This document shows positions 51,617-60,504 of a stretch of 64,000 bases of DNA, piece by piece. The DNA is from an uncultured Methanomassiliicoccales archaeon. GTDB taxonomy: Archaea > Thermoplasmatota > Thermoplasmata > Methanomassiliicoccales > Methanomethylophilaceae. Location: positions 1-64,000 of the forward strand of contig CAKUXX010000005.1 in assembly GCA_934702355.1 (NCBI GenBank), given 5' to 3'. The translations under genes were made by a program, and so were the position numbers. The notes below the pieces were generated by a model. It made no database searches. It was not told where the DNA came from and saw only the letters and a list, made by a program, of their open reading frames with translations. Positions within the stretch are counted from its first letter, which is position 1. Each line of letters opens with the position of its first letter.

Positions 51617-51665
51617 TTTAGGTGAACCTAAAATCAGTATTTAATGATTTTTAGGATAAACTAAA
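51617..51665 (-). promoter_or_regulatory. DtxR-like operator pair at the DUF3793 promoter
   Basis: TTTAGGTGAACCTAAA at 51617-51632 is a near-perfect palindrome with seven-base arms, strongly like the operator of DtxR/IdeR metal-dependent repressors (TTAGG...CCTAA). A degenerate copy, TTTAGGATAAACTAAA, is at 51650-51665. The first lies between a TATA-like TTAAATAC (minus strand reading) and the gene start, the position of a repressor. No DtxR gene is in the window. Confidence 0.6.
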
Positions 51666-51713
51666 TCTCATCATCCGGGACAAACGATAAGGCCCCGGTC
51701 ACGATGCATAATC

Positions 51714-52454
51714 ATGGGAGACCACGGTACCCCTGTACTGACGGATGCGCATGTCCATTTCACCGAGAAAGGCATCGGGGATTGCTATTCTGATATCGAT
51801 TCGGTGGCGACGATGCTCTGCTGCTCCGCGGGAATTGACGACTGGAGCAGGATAGAGGCTGTCGGAAGGCCCGGTCTGATCAGATTCTACGGAGTCCATC
51901 CGTGGAGGATATCAGAATGGAATGCGGACACGGCATCCCGTCTGGAGGGATTGCTGTCCGCAGATCCCTCGGCAGGAGTGGGGGAGATAGGTCTGGATTC
52001 CAAGAAGTCCCCTTTCCCGATGGCGGAACAGATTCAGATTCTAACAGAACAGTTGGACCTCGCCGAGAGGTACGGGAGGATCGTGAACATCCACACCGTC
52101 GGGGCCGATGATGAGATGGTGAAGGCACTGAAGGGAAGATCAGTGAGGGCGGTCATCCACGGTTTCTCCAACGAGAGCTATGCAAGGCAGTACTGCAGAT
52201 GCGTCGCATACCTGTCCGTAAATCCGAGGATACTCGCCAGGTCGGAGGAGCGCATACGCAGACTGATCTCCTCGATTCCGGAAGACCGTCTCCTTCTGGA
52301 ATCGGATGCTCCGTTCAGTCCCCGTTTCGAAGGGATGCGCATTTTCGCCGATAGGATATCCGATATCATGGGTATCGGGACGGAAGAGCTATTATCCATG
52401 GTCTCGGCTAACATGTCGAGGTTGTTGCATGCAGGAGATGGCCCAGAGGACTGA
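51714..52454 (+). CDS. TatD-family metal-dependent hydrolase
   Basis: The 246-residue TIM-barrel amidohydrolase relative. Metal ligands: LTDAHVHFTEKG near residue 12, GEIGLDSKK near residue 90 (the Glu), NIHTVGAD near 125, AVIHGFS near 144, and LLLESDAPF near 198. TatD proteins are DNases or hydrolases in DNA quality control or amide hydrolysis. Shorter and more divergent than bacterial TatD. It overlaps the following ThiF-like gene by 26 bases, so the two are co-translated. Confidence 0.85.
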   Translation: MGDHGTPVLTDAHVHFTEKGIGDCYSDIDSVATMLCCSAGIDDWSRIEAVGRPGLIRFYGVHPWRISEWNADTASRLEGLLSADPSAGVGEIGLDSKKSPFPMAEQIQILTEQLDLAERYGRIVNIHTVGADDEMVKALKGRSVRAVIHGFSNESYARQYCRCVAYLSVNPRILARSEERIRRLISSIPEDRLLLESDAPFSPRFEGMRIFADRISDIMGIGTEELLSMVSANMSRLLHAGDGPED

Positions 52455-53133
52455 GCTGCTGATAGGCGGAGAAGGGATCCGCAGGCTCGAGGAAGCATCC
52501 GTGATCCTATGCGGATGCGGTGCCGTGGGCGGATACGCTCTCGAAGGACTCGTACGCGCCGGCATCGGCCGCATAAGGGTCGTCGACGGCGATGTGTTCA
52601 GCGAGAGCAACCTGAACCGTCAGATCCTGGCCACGAAGGACACGGTCGGCAGGAGCAAGGCGGAGGTCGCATGCGAGAGGGCACGCTCCATCAATCCCGA
52701 CATCGACATCGAGGCGATGAAGGTGCTCGTCAACTCCGAGACCGTCGACAGCATATTGGACGGGGATTTCGACATCCTCGTCGATGCAATCGACACGGTC
52801 CGTTGCAAGACCGATCTTCTAAGGAGAGCATCCGAAAAGGGCATCCGCACGTTCTCGTCCATGGGCGCCGCTCTTCATACAGATACGACGGCGATAAGGA
52901 TCGCTCCGCTGAACAAGACCCGCGTATGTCCGCTGGCGGCAAGCGTCAGGAAGAGCCTGAGATCTGTTGACACCTCGTGCATAACCTGCGTCTACTCTGA
53001 GGAACCGCCCGTTGCCGTTCCTACAGAGAGGGACGAACACGGGAAGAGCGTGCTCGGATCGCTTCCGACGGTGCCCGCGGTGTTCGGCATGAATCTGGCG
53101 AACGAGGCCATAATGTACCTTGTACGTCAGTGA
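52429..53133 (+). CDS. ThiF/TcdA-like E1 enzyme
   Basis: The 234-residue ATP-dependent enzyme of the E1/ThiF/MoeB superfamily most resembles TcdA (CsdL), which cyclises the tRNA base threonylcarbamoyladenosine. Nucleotide-binding CGCGAVGGYALEGLVRAG near residue 28, VVDGDVFSESNLNRQILA near 49, DILVDAIDTVRCKTDLL near 111, and a C-terminal SLPTVPAVFGM segment. The usual CxxC zinc pairs of MoeB are replaced by scattered cysteines (VCPLAAS, SCITCVY). The start at 52429 or the ATG at 52438 is uncertain; the longer frame reads tatD out of frame. Confidence 0.82.
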   Translation: MQEMAQRTELLIGGEGIRRLEEASVILCGCGAVGGYALEGLVRAGIGRIRVVDGDVFSESNLNRQILATKDTVGRSKAEVACERARSINPDIDIEAMKVLVNSETVDSILDGDFDILVDAIDTVRCKTDLLRRASEKGIRTFSSMGAALHTDTTAIRIAPLNKTRVCPLAASVRKSLRSVDTSCITCVYSEEPPVAVPTERDEHGKSVLGSLPTVPAVFGMNLANEAIMYLVRQ

Positions 53134-53239
53134 AACCTATCCTTAACACTGTTTTTCCCACCATCACATATTTAACATGAATGCGGATGGGGGATGGAAT
53201 CCATGGGAAAAGAGAACTCCCGGGACATGAGGGAATGCG

Positions 53240-56185
53240 ATGATAAAGCAGATCCGCGCCAATTATAACGCAAAGGACATCGAGAAGGATGTCCAGAACT
53301 ATTGGAAAGAGACCGACGCCTATCAGAAGACCAGGGAGCTCCGCTCCAAGGGCGAGAACTTCTACTTCGTCGACGGTCCTCCGTACACTACAGGGGCCAT
53401 CCACCTCGGAACGGCCATGAACAAGACCGTCAAGGACATATTCATCCGCTACTGGAGGATGAACGGACTCAACGTCCGCGACCAGCCCGGATTCGATATG
53501 CACGGTCTCCCTATCGAGGTCAAGGTCGAGAAGAACATCGGCGTCCATTCCAAGAAGGACATCGAGGAGATGGGGATAGACAAGTTCGTCTCCACCTGCC
53601 AGGATTTCGCCAAGGGACTCCACGCCAGCATGACCGAGCAGTTCAAGCAGCTCGGAGTCTGGATGGATTGGGACAACCCCTATCAGACACTCAAGCTGGA
53701 TTATCTCGAATCCGCATGGTGGACGCTCCAGAAGGCATACGAGAAGGGACTCCTCAGGGATTCCAGCAGGGTCGTCACATGGTGCCCCAGATGCGAGACC
53801 GCTCTGGCAGAGGCCGAGATCGAGTACTGGGATGAGACCGACCCGTCTGTTATGGTGAGGTTCCCCCTCAAGGACGGAAAAGGCTCGCTCCTCATCTGGA
53901 CCACCACGCCTTGGACACTCCCGTCCAACATGGCTGTCGCCGTCCACCCCGAGATGGACTACGCCAGGGTGAAGATGTCCGGCGCAAAGGGAGAAGAGGA
54001 GGTCATCATCCTCGAGTCCCAGGCCGAGTACGTCATGCAGAAGGGCGGATACGAGTCCTTCGAGGTCATCGAGAGGATGAAGGGCAAGGACCTCGAGGGT
54101 CTTGCGTACATCCCTCCGTTCGAATTGGAGGCGGCACCTACCAGCGAGTGGACATTCAAGGTCCTCCTCGCGGATTACGTCGAGAACGACAACACAGGTC
54201 TGGTCCACACCGCACCCGGACACGGTCCGGACGACTACGAGACCGGAAAGAGGTACGGTATCACGCCGTTCTGCCCCGTCGCCGAGAGCGGAAGGTACAC
54301 CGATGAGTTCCCCGAGATGGCCGGAAGGAAGGTCAAGACCGTCAACGAGGACATCGTCAAGATCCTCGACGAGAAGGGAGTGCTCTTCAACACCAGCAAG
54401 ATCAAGCACAGGTACGGTCACTGCTGGAGATGCAAGTCCCCCATCATCTACAGGAACACCAGGCAGTGGTTCGTCGATGTCCCCCAGGTCAAGGACGAGA
54501 TGCTCTCCGAGATCGACCGCGTCAAGTGGGTTCCGGACTGGGCCGGGGAGTCCAGGGAGAAGAACTGGGTCGAGGGCGCCAGGGAATGGTGCATCTCCAG
54601 GCAGAGGTACTGGGGAATCCCGATGCCCGTATGGGAGTGCGAATGCGGCGAGAAGAAGGTCGTCGGACAGTACGAGGAGCTCAAGCAGGGCCAGGGATAC
54701 ACCGACGGAATGGACACCCACCGCCCGTGGATCGACAATGTGACGTTCACATGCCCCAAGTGCGGCAAGACCATGCACAGGGTCCCCGACGTCCTGGACG
54801 TATGGTTCGACTCCGGTGTGGCCGCATGGGCCGCGCTCGGATACCCTCACAAGAAGGAGGAGTTCGACAAATGGTGGCCTCCGAGATTCATCGTCGAGGC
54901 TCACGACCAGACCCGCGGATGGTTCTACTCCCAGCTCGGAGCCGGAGTCATATCCTTCGGAAAGGCGCCGTACGACGAGGTCATGATGCACGGATGGGTG
55001 CTCGACCCGAAGGGACAGAAGATGTCCAAGTCCAAGGGCAACGTCATCGAGCCTCTGGAGATCATCGACCAGGTCGGAGCGGACTCCCTCAGGTACTACC
55101 TGATCAAGAGCAACGCCCCCTGGGAGGATACCGCTTTCCAGAAAGAGGGTCCCAAGAACGCCAGGAAGGTCCTGAACACCTACTGGAATGTCGTGAACTT
55201 CGCGTCCACGTACATGATCATCGACAACTTCGACCCCGAGGCCCACCCCATATCCGAGGTCTCCCCATACCTGAGGGACGAGGACCGCTGGATGATCTCC
55301 AGGACCGAGAGGATGGTCGAGGCAGCCACGGAGTACCTTGAGAGCAGGGAGCTCCACAAGCTCGCCAGGATGCTCGAGGACTACATCATGGAGGACCTCT
55401 CCAGGTGGTATGTGTGTCTCGTCAGGGACCGCTCGTGGTCCGAGGACGGCGACATGGAGAAGGACAAGATCGCCTCGTACTTCACTCTGTACTATGCGAT
55501 CATGAAGACCGCTCTGGTGCTCGCACCCGTCGCCCCGCACATAGCCGAGGAGGTCTACCAGCACATGGGCGGAAAGCTCACAAGCGTCCACATGGAGGAC
55601 TGGCCCGTATGCGACAAGTCCCTCATCGACGACGATGTGGAGCACAGCATGTCCCTTGTCCGCAGCATCGTGGACATCGTCGCAGCCGAGAGGGCCAAGA
55701 TGGGCTCCAAGCTCAGGTGGCCCCTTCTGCAGGTGTTCGTCCGCGGAAACGACCAGTCCGTCAACTCCGTCGTGAAGAGGTTCGATTCCGTCCTCGTCGA
55801 CCAGGCCAACGTCAAGAAGGTCGTGTACCTCGGCAAGGATGAGATCCCCTCATCCGAGATGGAGCCTGTTGAGTTCCCCGAGGGAACCCTGTTCATCGAC
55901 TTCTCGGTCACGCCCGAGATCGAGGCAGAAGGCTACGCCAGGGAGCTCATCAGAAGGATCCAGCAGATGCGTAAGGACCTGAAGCTCAACGTGGAGCAGT
56001 ACATCAACTGCGAAGTCGCCGCCGAGCCCAGGCTCATGGAGCTCTTCGGAACCTGGAAGGACCACATCGCCGGAGAGGTCAGGGCAAAATCCCTGACGTT
56101 CACCGAGGCCCCCGCCGGATCCGAGGTCAAGACCTGGGATGTCAGCGGAAAGGAGATCACGATCGGACTCACTCCGATCCAGTGA
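53240..56185 (+). CDS. ileS: Isoleucyl-tRNA synthetase
   Basis: The 981-residue class I enzyme charges tRNA-Ile and edits mis-activated valine. HIGH-type motif PPYTTGAIHLGTA near residue 46, the editing (CP1) insert in the middle with WTTTPWTLPSNMAVAVHPEM, and KMSKSKGNVIEPLEI near residue 594, followed by the helical anticodon-binding domain and a C-terminal extension. A CPRCETALAEAE pair and CPKCGKTMHRV are probable zinc sites. TATA-like CATATTTAAC lies about 65 bases upstream. It is monocistronic and ends at a hairpin. Confidence 0.96.
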   Translation: MIKQIRANYNAKDIEKDVQNYWKETDAYQKTRELRSKGENFYFVDGPPYTTGAIHLGTAMNKTVKDIFIRYWRMNGLNVRDQPGFDMHGLPIEVKVEKNIGVHSKKDIEEMGIDKFVSTCQDFAKGLHASMTEQFKQLGVWMDWDNPYQTLKLDYLESAWWTLQKAYEKGLLRDSSRVVTWCPRCETALAEAEIEYWDETDPSVMVRFPLKDGKGSLLIWTTTPWTLPSNMAVAVHPEMDYARVKMSGAKGEEEVIILESQAEYVMQKGGYESFEVIERMKGKDLEGLAYIPPFELEAAPTSEWTFKVLLADYVENDNTGLVHTAPGHGPDDYETGKRYGITPFCPVAESGRYTDEFPEMAGRKVKTVNEDIVKILDEKGVLFNTSKIKHRYGHCWRCKSPIIYRNTRQWFVDVPQVKDEMLSEIDRVKWVPDWAGESREKNWVEGAREWCISRQRYWGIPMPVWECECGEKKVVGQYEELKQGQGYTDGMDTHRPWIDNVTFTCPKCGKTMHRVPDVLDVWFDSGVAAWAALGYPHKKEEFDKWWPPRFIVEAHDQTRGWFYSQLGAGVISFGKAPYDEVMMHGWVLDPKGQKMSKSKGNVIEPLEIIDQVGADSLRYYLIKSNAPWEDTAFQKEGPKNARKVLNTYWNVVNFASTYMIIDNFDPEAHPISEVSPYLRDEDRWMISRTERMVEAATEYLESRELHKLARMLEDYIMEDLSRWYVCLVRDRSWSEDGDMEKDKIASYFTLYYAIMKTALVLAPVAPHIAEEVYQHMGGKLTSVHMEDWPVCDKSLIDDDVEHSMSLVRSIVDIVAAERAKMGSKLRWPLLQVFVRGNDQSVNSVVKRFDSVLVDQANVKKVVYLGKDEIPSSEMEPVEFPEGTLFIDFSVTPEIEAEGYARELIRRIQQMRKDLKLNVEQYINCEVAAEPRLMELFGTWKDHIAGEVRAKSLTFTEAPAGSEVKTWDVSGKEITIGLTPIQ

Positions 56186-56196
56186 TCTGAAAAACC

Positions 56197-56211
56197 GGGG
56201 GATCATCCCCC
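56197..56211. terminator. Bidirectional terminator-like hairpin after ileS
   Basis: GGGGGAT (56197-56203) and ATCCCCC (56205-56211) form a perfect stem around one base, between two convergent genes. Confidence 0.6.
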
Positions 56212-56231
56212 ATTCTTCATATTATATTGTT

Positions 56232-57011
56232 TCAGACAGCCCAGTAGATGAGCTTCATCTCGTTGGTGGCTCTGAAATGGACGATCCCGTCGTCCGCATC
56301 GGGCTCCAGGATGCTCCTGACGATGTCGGAGACGTCTACGTCGTTACCATAGGCCTTGAACGACGAGACCTCCTTGGCCACCAGCTCCTCCACGGGTATG
56401 TCCATCTCGATGTCCGTTTGGAACAATTCGATCTTGACATCGCGTCCTTCGGAGGACAGTCTGTCCTGGACCTCGGTGGAACCGCGGAATCCGTAGCCGT
56501 AGTCCTTGCCGAGTGCCTTCCAGACCTGTGCGTTCAGGTCGTCGCCGTGGTTGCAGGTCCATGACACCAGCACGCAGGAGCCGTTGGACAGCTTCTCCAT
56601 GCGTGCGACCGACTCCCTGCTTCCAGATCCCGGGCACAGGGTCGCGATGCAGCATCCGTATTCGGAATCATCCTCGTATGAGTTCCAATCCGCCTCCACG
56701 GGGACGATGTTCCCGATCCCGGACTCCGATGCCTTGGACATCAGACGCCTGAGCATGCGGGGCGAGGAATCCAGACATCTGACGGACCTTACGCGCGGGG
56801 CCATCTCCAGGGAGTACGTCCCCGGCCCGGAACCGATCTCCAGGACATCGCAGTCTTCTGTGAGTATGCCCGTCTCGAAGAGTCTGTCGATGATGCGGCG
56901 GGGGATGTCGCCCTGCTGTCTGTTGGAATAATGCTCGGAGAAGTCATCCCAGAACTGGAGTCCCTTTTCATAGGATATCTTCTCGCCGACGAAAGGATGG
57001 GTGTCCGACAT
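56232..57011 (-). CDS. SAM-dependent methyltransferase in a metal-chelate transporter operon
   Basis: The 259-residue class I (Rossmann) methyltransferase has motif I VLEIGSGPGTYSLEMAP near residue 61, motif II RCLDSSPRMLRRLM, and IATLCPGSGSRES where the catalytic loop usually is. It is the last gene of a minus-strand run whose other members are an ATPase, a permease and a binding protein of the FecBCD type, one base away from the ATPase gene. It may methylate the transported ligand or a carrier; the substrate is not evident. Confidence 0.85.
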   Translation of the reverse strand: MSDTHPFVGEKISYEKGLQFWDDFSEHYSNRQQGDIPRRIIDRLFETGILTEDCDVLEIGSGPGTYSLEMAPRVRSVRCLDSSPRMLRRLMSKASESGIGNIVPVEADWNSYEDDSEYGCCIATLCPGSGSRESVARMEKLSNGSCVLVSWTCNHGDDLNAQVWKALGKDYGYGFRGSTEVQDRLSSEGRDVKIELFQTDIEMDIPVEELVAKEVSSFKAYGNDVDVSDIVRSILEPDADDGIVHFRATNEMKLIYWAV

Positions 57012-57012
57012 C

Positions 57013-57828
57013 TCACATCACCGTGTGTCCGCCGACGCCCGTGTGCACAAGTCCGTCGTACTGAGGCTGCTCGCGGCAAGGGATGACAACGGTCTGTCCG
57101 TTGTGGTTTATCACGTCGGTATCTATCCCGTACACATCCTTGATCACTTCGGGTGTTATCACTTCATGGCCTCCGAATGCTTTTATGCGGCCGTCCTTCA
57201 CGAACAGGAACCTGTCCGAGTAGTATGCCGCCAGGTTGATGTCGTGCATAGTCATGATGGTGCACAGCCCGTGCTCCTTCACTACATGCTCGATCATCCT
57301 CATCGTAATGTGCTGATTGGCGATGTCCAGGTTGTTGGACGGCTCATCGAGTATCAGGAGCTCCGGCTCCTGCGTTATCGCTCTGGCGATCTGTACCTTC
57401 TGGAACTCCCCTCCGCTGATCTCGTCCACATAGTCCAATGACTTGTCTGCGAGTCCGAGGGATTCGATGACATTCCATGCGATCTCCAGGTCATTGTCGG
57501 AGAAGGTCAGTCCCATATGCGGGCGGCGACCGATCAGCACGGAATCGAATACGGTGGTGCGGGAGGTGTCGGCCTTCTGCGGCACGTATCCCACCAGTTT
57601 GGCCATCTCCTTGGACGGGATCATCGAGAGATCCTTGTCGCAGACCTTCACCGACCCGGATGTGGGAGTGTTCAGATTGCAGATGCATCTGAGAAGCGTG
57701 GTCTTCCCCACGCCGTTCGGTCCGAGGATGGATATTATCTTGTTCTTCTCGGCACTGAACGATACTCCTTTCAGCACCTCTTTGGAATCGTACGAGAAGT
57801 GGAGGTCATCCACGTCGAGGATGCTCAT
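57013..57828 (-). CDS. FecE/BtuD-type ABC transporter ATPase
   Basis: The 271-residue ATP-binding subunit has Walker A GPNGVGKTTLLRC near residue 35, signature ISGGEFQKVQIARA, Walker B LLILDEPSNNLDIANQ and switch His MTMHDINLA. The C-terminus is typical of iron-siderophore/cobalamin/metal importers. It overlaps the permease stop by four bases, and the methyltransferase follows after one base. Confidence 0.94.
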   Translation of the reverse strand: MSILDVDDLHFSYDSKEVLKGVSFSAEKNKIISILGPNGVGKTTLLRCICNLNTPTSGSVKVCDKDLSMIPSKEMAKLVGYVPQKADTSRTTVFDSVLIGRRPHMGLTFSDNDLEIAWNVIESLGLADKSLDYVDEISGGEFQKVQIARAITQEPELLILDEPSNNLDIANQHITMRMIEHVVKEHGLCTIMTMHDINLAAYYSDRFLFVKDGRIKAFGGHEVITPEVIKDVYGIDTDVINHNGQTVVIPCREQPQYDGLVHTGVGGHTVM

Positions 57829-58949
57829 TGCCCCTCCCTCCTTGCTTTGATGAATCCTGCAAGCCTGCTCTTCTTCTTACGGTATCCGGATACGAGGAGG
57901 TACAGGAAGAGAGGTCCGCCCAGGAACGATGTGATGATTCCAACGGGAATCGTGAAGTCCAATGCGCACTGACCGACGCAATCCGATATCAGCAATATGA
58001 TTGCACCTAGGAACATGGAGCCCGGGATCAGATACCGATGGTCGTTGCCCACGAACCTGCGTACGATATGGGGTCCCAACAGACCTATGAACGCCACGAT
58101 GCCCATGAATGAAACGATGATAGAGGTCAGAAGGGCCGCTATGAACAGGGTCAGAAGCCTGAGGCTGTTCACGTTGACCCCCAGAGAGGATGCCACCTCG
58201 TCCCCCGAATCGAGGGCGTTGTAGTCCATCCGGTTGTAGAGGAAATAGATCGAACACGCAAGCGTCACGATGAATATGATCAGCAGCTGACTCATGTCCG
58301 CCTTGCCCATGGATCCGAACTGCCAGAACACTATTGTGGACAGGGCGTACTCGTTGTACATGTACTGCAGGAGACTGATGCCTGCGGAGAATATGGAGCT
58401 CAACGCCACTCCGGCAAGGACCATGGTCTCCGGACTGACGTGGGTGACCTTCACAAGCAGGATGATGATGCCCGTGGCGATCATCGCCCATGCGAATGCG
58501 CTCACGGTCACCACATAGGGATTGTTTATGATGATGCTGGTCTGACTCTGGCCGGTGATTATGCCTCCGCCCAGTATGATTATGCCCAGCGAGGCACCGA
58601 AAGCGGCTGCATTGGACACTCCGAGGGTGTACGGGGATCCGAGGGGGTTCTTCAGAACGCACTGCATGACGGTTCCGGAGACTCCGAGCGCCACTCCCGC
58701 CAATATACATGATAATATACGGGGGATGCCGAGATCCCAGACGAGGATGCTGTATATCCTCTGGTCGTAGTCGAAGGACGGGTCGTTCCTGTTGAAAAGT
58801 ATGTGGAACAGCTCTCCGAACGTGATGTCTCCGATGTCGATCTTCAGCGTCACGATGGCGGAGATGACCATCAGGATCGCCAGTGCAATCACAATGTTGA
58901 GTTTTCTGTGGTTGTGTCTTTTGAATTTGTCTATTCCTGTATCGGGCAT
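57825..58949 (-). CDS. FecCD-type ABC transporter permease
   Basis: The 374-residue membrane protein has about ten hydrophobic segments. Motifs: LGIPRILSCILAGVALGVSG, CVLKNPLGSPYTLGVSNAAA, VLAGVALSSIFSAGISLLQY, and GIVAFIGLLGPHIVRRFVG (ATPase coupling). A basic C-terminal tail (GYRKKKSRLAGFIKARRE) is cytoplasmic. It overlaps the ATPase start by four bases. A stable hairpin separates it from the binding-protein gene. Confidence 0.94.
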   Translation of the reverse strand: MPDTGIDKFKRHNHRKLNIVIALAILMVISAIVTLKIDIGDITFGELFHILFNRNDPSFDYDQRIYSILVWDLGIPRILSCILAGVALGVSGTVMQCVLKNPLGSPYTLGVSNAAAFGASLGIIILGGGIITGQSQTSIIINNPYVVTVSAFAWAMIATGIIILLVKVTHVSPETMVLAGVALSSIFSAGISLLQYMYNEYALSTIVFWQFGSMGKADMSQLLIIFIVTLACSIYFLYNRMDYNALDSGDEVASSLGVNVNSLRLLTLFIAALLTSIIVSFMGIVAFIGLLGPHIVRRFVGNDHRYLIPGSMFLGAIILLISDCVGQCALDFTIPVGIITSFLGGPLFLYLLVSGYRKKKSRLAGFIKARREGQ

Positions 58950-58964
58950 CGGATCACTTGATAG

Positions 58965-58982
58965 GCCTCCCCGAAGGGAGGC
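58965..58982 (-). promoter_or_regulatory. Intercistronic UUCG hairpin between binding protein and permease
   Basis: On the transcribed (minus) strand the sequence folds as GCCTCCC-TTCG-GGGAGGC: a perfect seven-base GC-rich stem closed by a C-UUCG-G tetraloop, which is exceptionally stable. There is no following T-run, so it looks like a processing or stability element rather than a full terminator, able to raise binding-protein expression over the permease. Confidence 0.6.
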
Positions 58983-58995
58983 TGGAAAGTGGTTT

Positions 58996-60282
58996 TCAGG
59001 CGTAAGAGAGGTTTCCGTTCGAATCTATCGAGACGGTGCCGAAGATCGGGTTGTGCCTTGCCACGAGGTGGAAGGCGTTCATGTCCTCGAAGATCGTCGT
59101 GTCCTTTCCGGGGAGATCCACGGTGTAGGATTTGAACGTCGATATGTTGCGGTTGCTCTTGTCTGTACCGTAGAACAGCTTGTAGACCTGGCTGATCTTC
59201 TCGTTGAGTTCTGATTCGGTCAGGACGTCATCGCCGTAGGCGTACCTGAGGATCTGGTAAGCATCGACGAATATGGTGTCGAAGTTCATTCCGGTCCAGA
59301 TGTAATCGGCTACGATGAATGCATCATGGCCCTGGAAGAGCTTGGCGATACCCTTGGATTCGTTGGTGTCGTTCTTGAAGTATCCGGAGGCGTCCACCAG
59401 GAGGATGGTGTCCTTGTCCATTTTGCTTGCGATATCGGATGCGGAGTATGTCTTGACTCCGGACCCTTCGTAGTTCACAGTTCCGGACATGATGTTCTTC
59501 ACGCCTGCGAGTTCCATCGGCATGTAGTAGGATATGGACGAATCAAGTCCGTGGGCTCCGTTGTATGCGAGGGCTCCGACGTAAGCCGTCTTCACTTCAT
59601 CCGCCTTGATCTTGGACCTGAGCTTGGCAAGGTCGTCGAGGAGGTAGTTGAAGGTGTTCTTCAGATCCTTTCCCTTCTGGGGCTGGTCAAGGGCCTTGGA
59701 GAGGATGTCGATCTGCTTGATCAGGTTGTCCGTGGGCTTGAGGGTGTCCTTGTCGAGGAATGTGTAGATGTTGCTTATGGCAACGGTGTTGATCCCCTCG
59801 CTCTCAAGGGTCTTCATCTGAAGGGCATAGTCATTGTAGAACTCATCAGGGACGACCATGATGGACGGCTTGAGTTTGAGGATGGTCTTGACATCCTCGT
59901 CGGTTATCCCGCAGTTGGTGTGGGTGAAGTACATCCTTGCAGCATCGGATCCAGTCAGGGTGGCGCTGTTGCCTCCTTCGATGTTGACGACTGCGCGGCC
60001 GGTGTACATGAATGATTTTCCGAGGTAGTTGCTCATGTCGTTCATGTCGACCATGACGCACTTGTCGGCCAGACCGAAGTATGTGACCCATCTCATGGAA
60101 TCCTGACCGACGGCCACGATGCCGTTGTCGAGGTTCTTGACGGGAACGATCTCCTGTCCGGCAAAATCCTTGGTTACGTTGTTGCTGTCATCGTCGTTGT
60201 CATTCATCATGACGACCGCAGCTATTCCTGCGATCACCAGGATGGCGACGACGGCTAGGGAAACAATCTTGGTGTTTGCCAT
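58996..60282 (-). CDS. Metal-chelate (Fe/cobalamin-type) substrate-binding lipoprotein-like protein
   Basis: The 428-residue exported protein has an anchor (KIVSLAVVAILVIAGIAAVV) and acidic linker (NDNDDDSNN), then a class III binding protein fold: VAVGQDSMRWVTYFGLADKC, LKLKPSIMVVPDEFYNDYAL, a long central helix region (NLIKQIDILSKALDQPQKGK), KTAYVGALAYNGAHGLDSS, and DAFIVADYIWTGMNFD. It is the first gene of a run with permease, ATPase and methyltransferase. TATA-like CTTAAATATAG ends about 20 bases before the ATG on the minus strand; inverted repeat arms flank it. Confidence 0.88.
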   Translation of the reverse strand: MANTKIVSLAVVAILVIAGIAAVVMMNDNDDDSNNVTKDFAGQEIVPVKNLDNGIVAVGQDSMRWVTYFGLADKCVMVDMNDMSNYLGKSFMYTGRAVVNIEGGNSATLTGSDAARMYFTHTNCGITDEDVKTILKLKPSIMVVPDEFYNDYALQMKTLESEGINTVAISNIYTFLDKDTLKPTDNLIKQIDILSKALDQPQKGKDLKNTFNYLLDDLAKLRSKIKADEVKTAYVGALAYNGAHGLDSSISYYMPMELAGVKNIMSGTVNYEGSGVKTYSASDIASKMDKDTILLVDASGYFKNDTNESKGIAKLFQGHDAFIVADYIWTGMNFDTIFVDAYQILRYAYGDDVLTESELNEKISQVYKLFYGTDKSNRNISTFKSYTVDLPGKDTTIFEDMNAFHLVARHNPIFGTVSIDSNGNLSYA

Positions 60283-60504
60283 AAAACGCCATAATGGTAT
60301 CTATATTTAAGAGTAATACCAATATCAAATTCGTAACAACAAGTACATTGATTCAAAGAATTATTATGGTCATCTACCAAATTAGTTGTCATAAAAAATG
60401 ATTATTTAAATACGAATCGTAGAAATGGAGAGTATACAGGAAACTTCAACACTTATTAGGGTTGAAACATAACTATTTTTATTGAACATCGAAAAGTTCT
60501 CTCT
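60283..60504. promoter_or_regulatory. Divergent promoter region with operator-like repeats
   Basis: Between the binding-protein gene (minus) and the EFR1 gene (plus). TGGTAT (60295-60300) and ATACCA (60316-60321) flank the minus-strand TATA box across 15 bases. TACGAATCGTA (60412-60422) is a palindrome, and TTCGTA at 60330-60335 repeats one arm; the same TACGAA/TTCGTA pair occurs at 16468-16492. CTATTTTTAT near 60471-60480 is a TATA-like box for EFR1. Confidence 0.45.

Noticed and set aside
53021..55645. 874-residue minus-strand frame
   Set aside because: Antisense to ileS, which has all class I synthetase motifs. The long frame arises from biased codon use.
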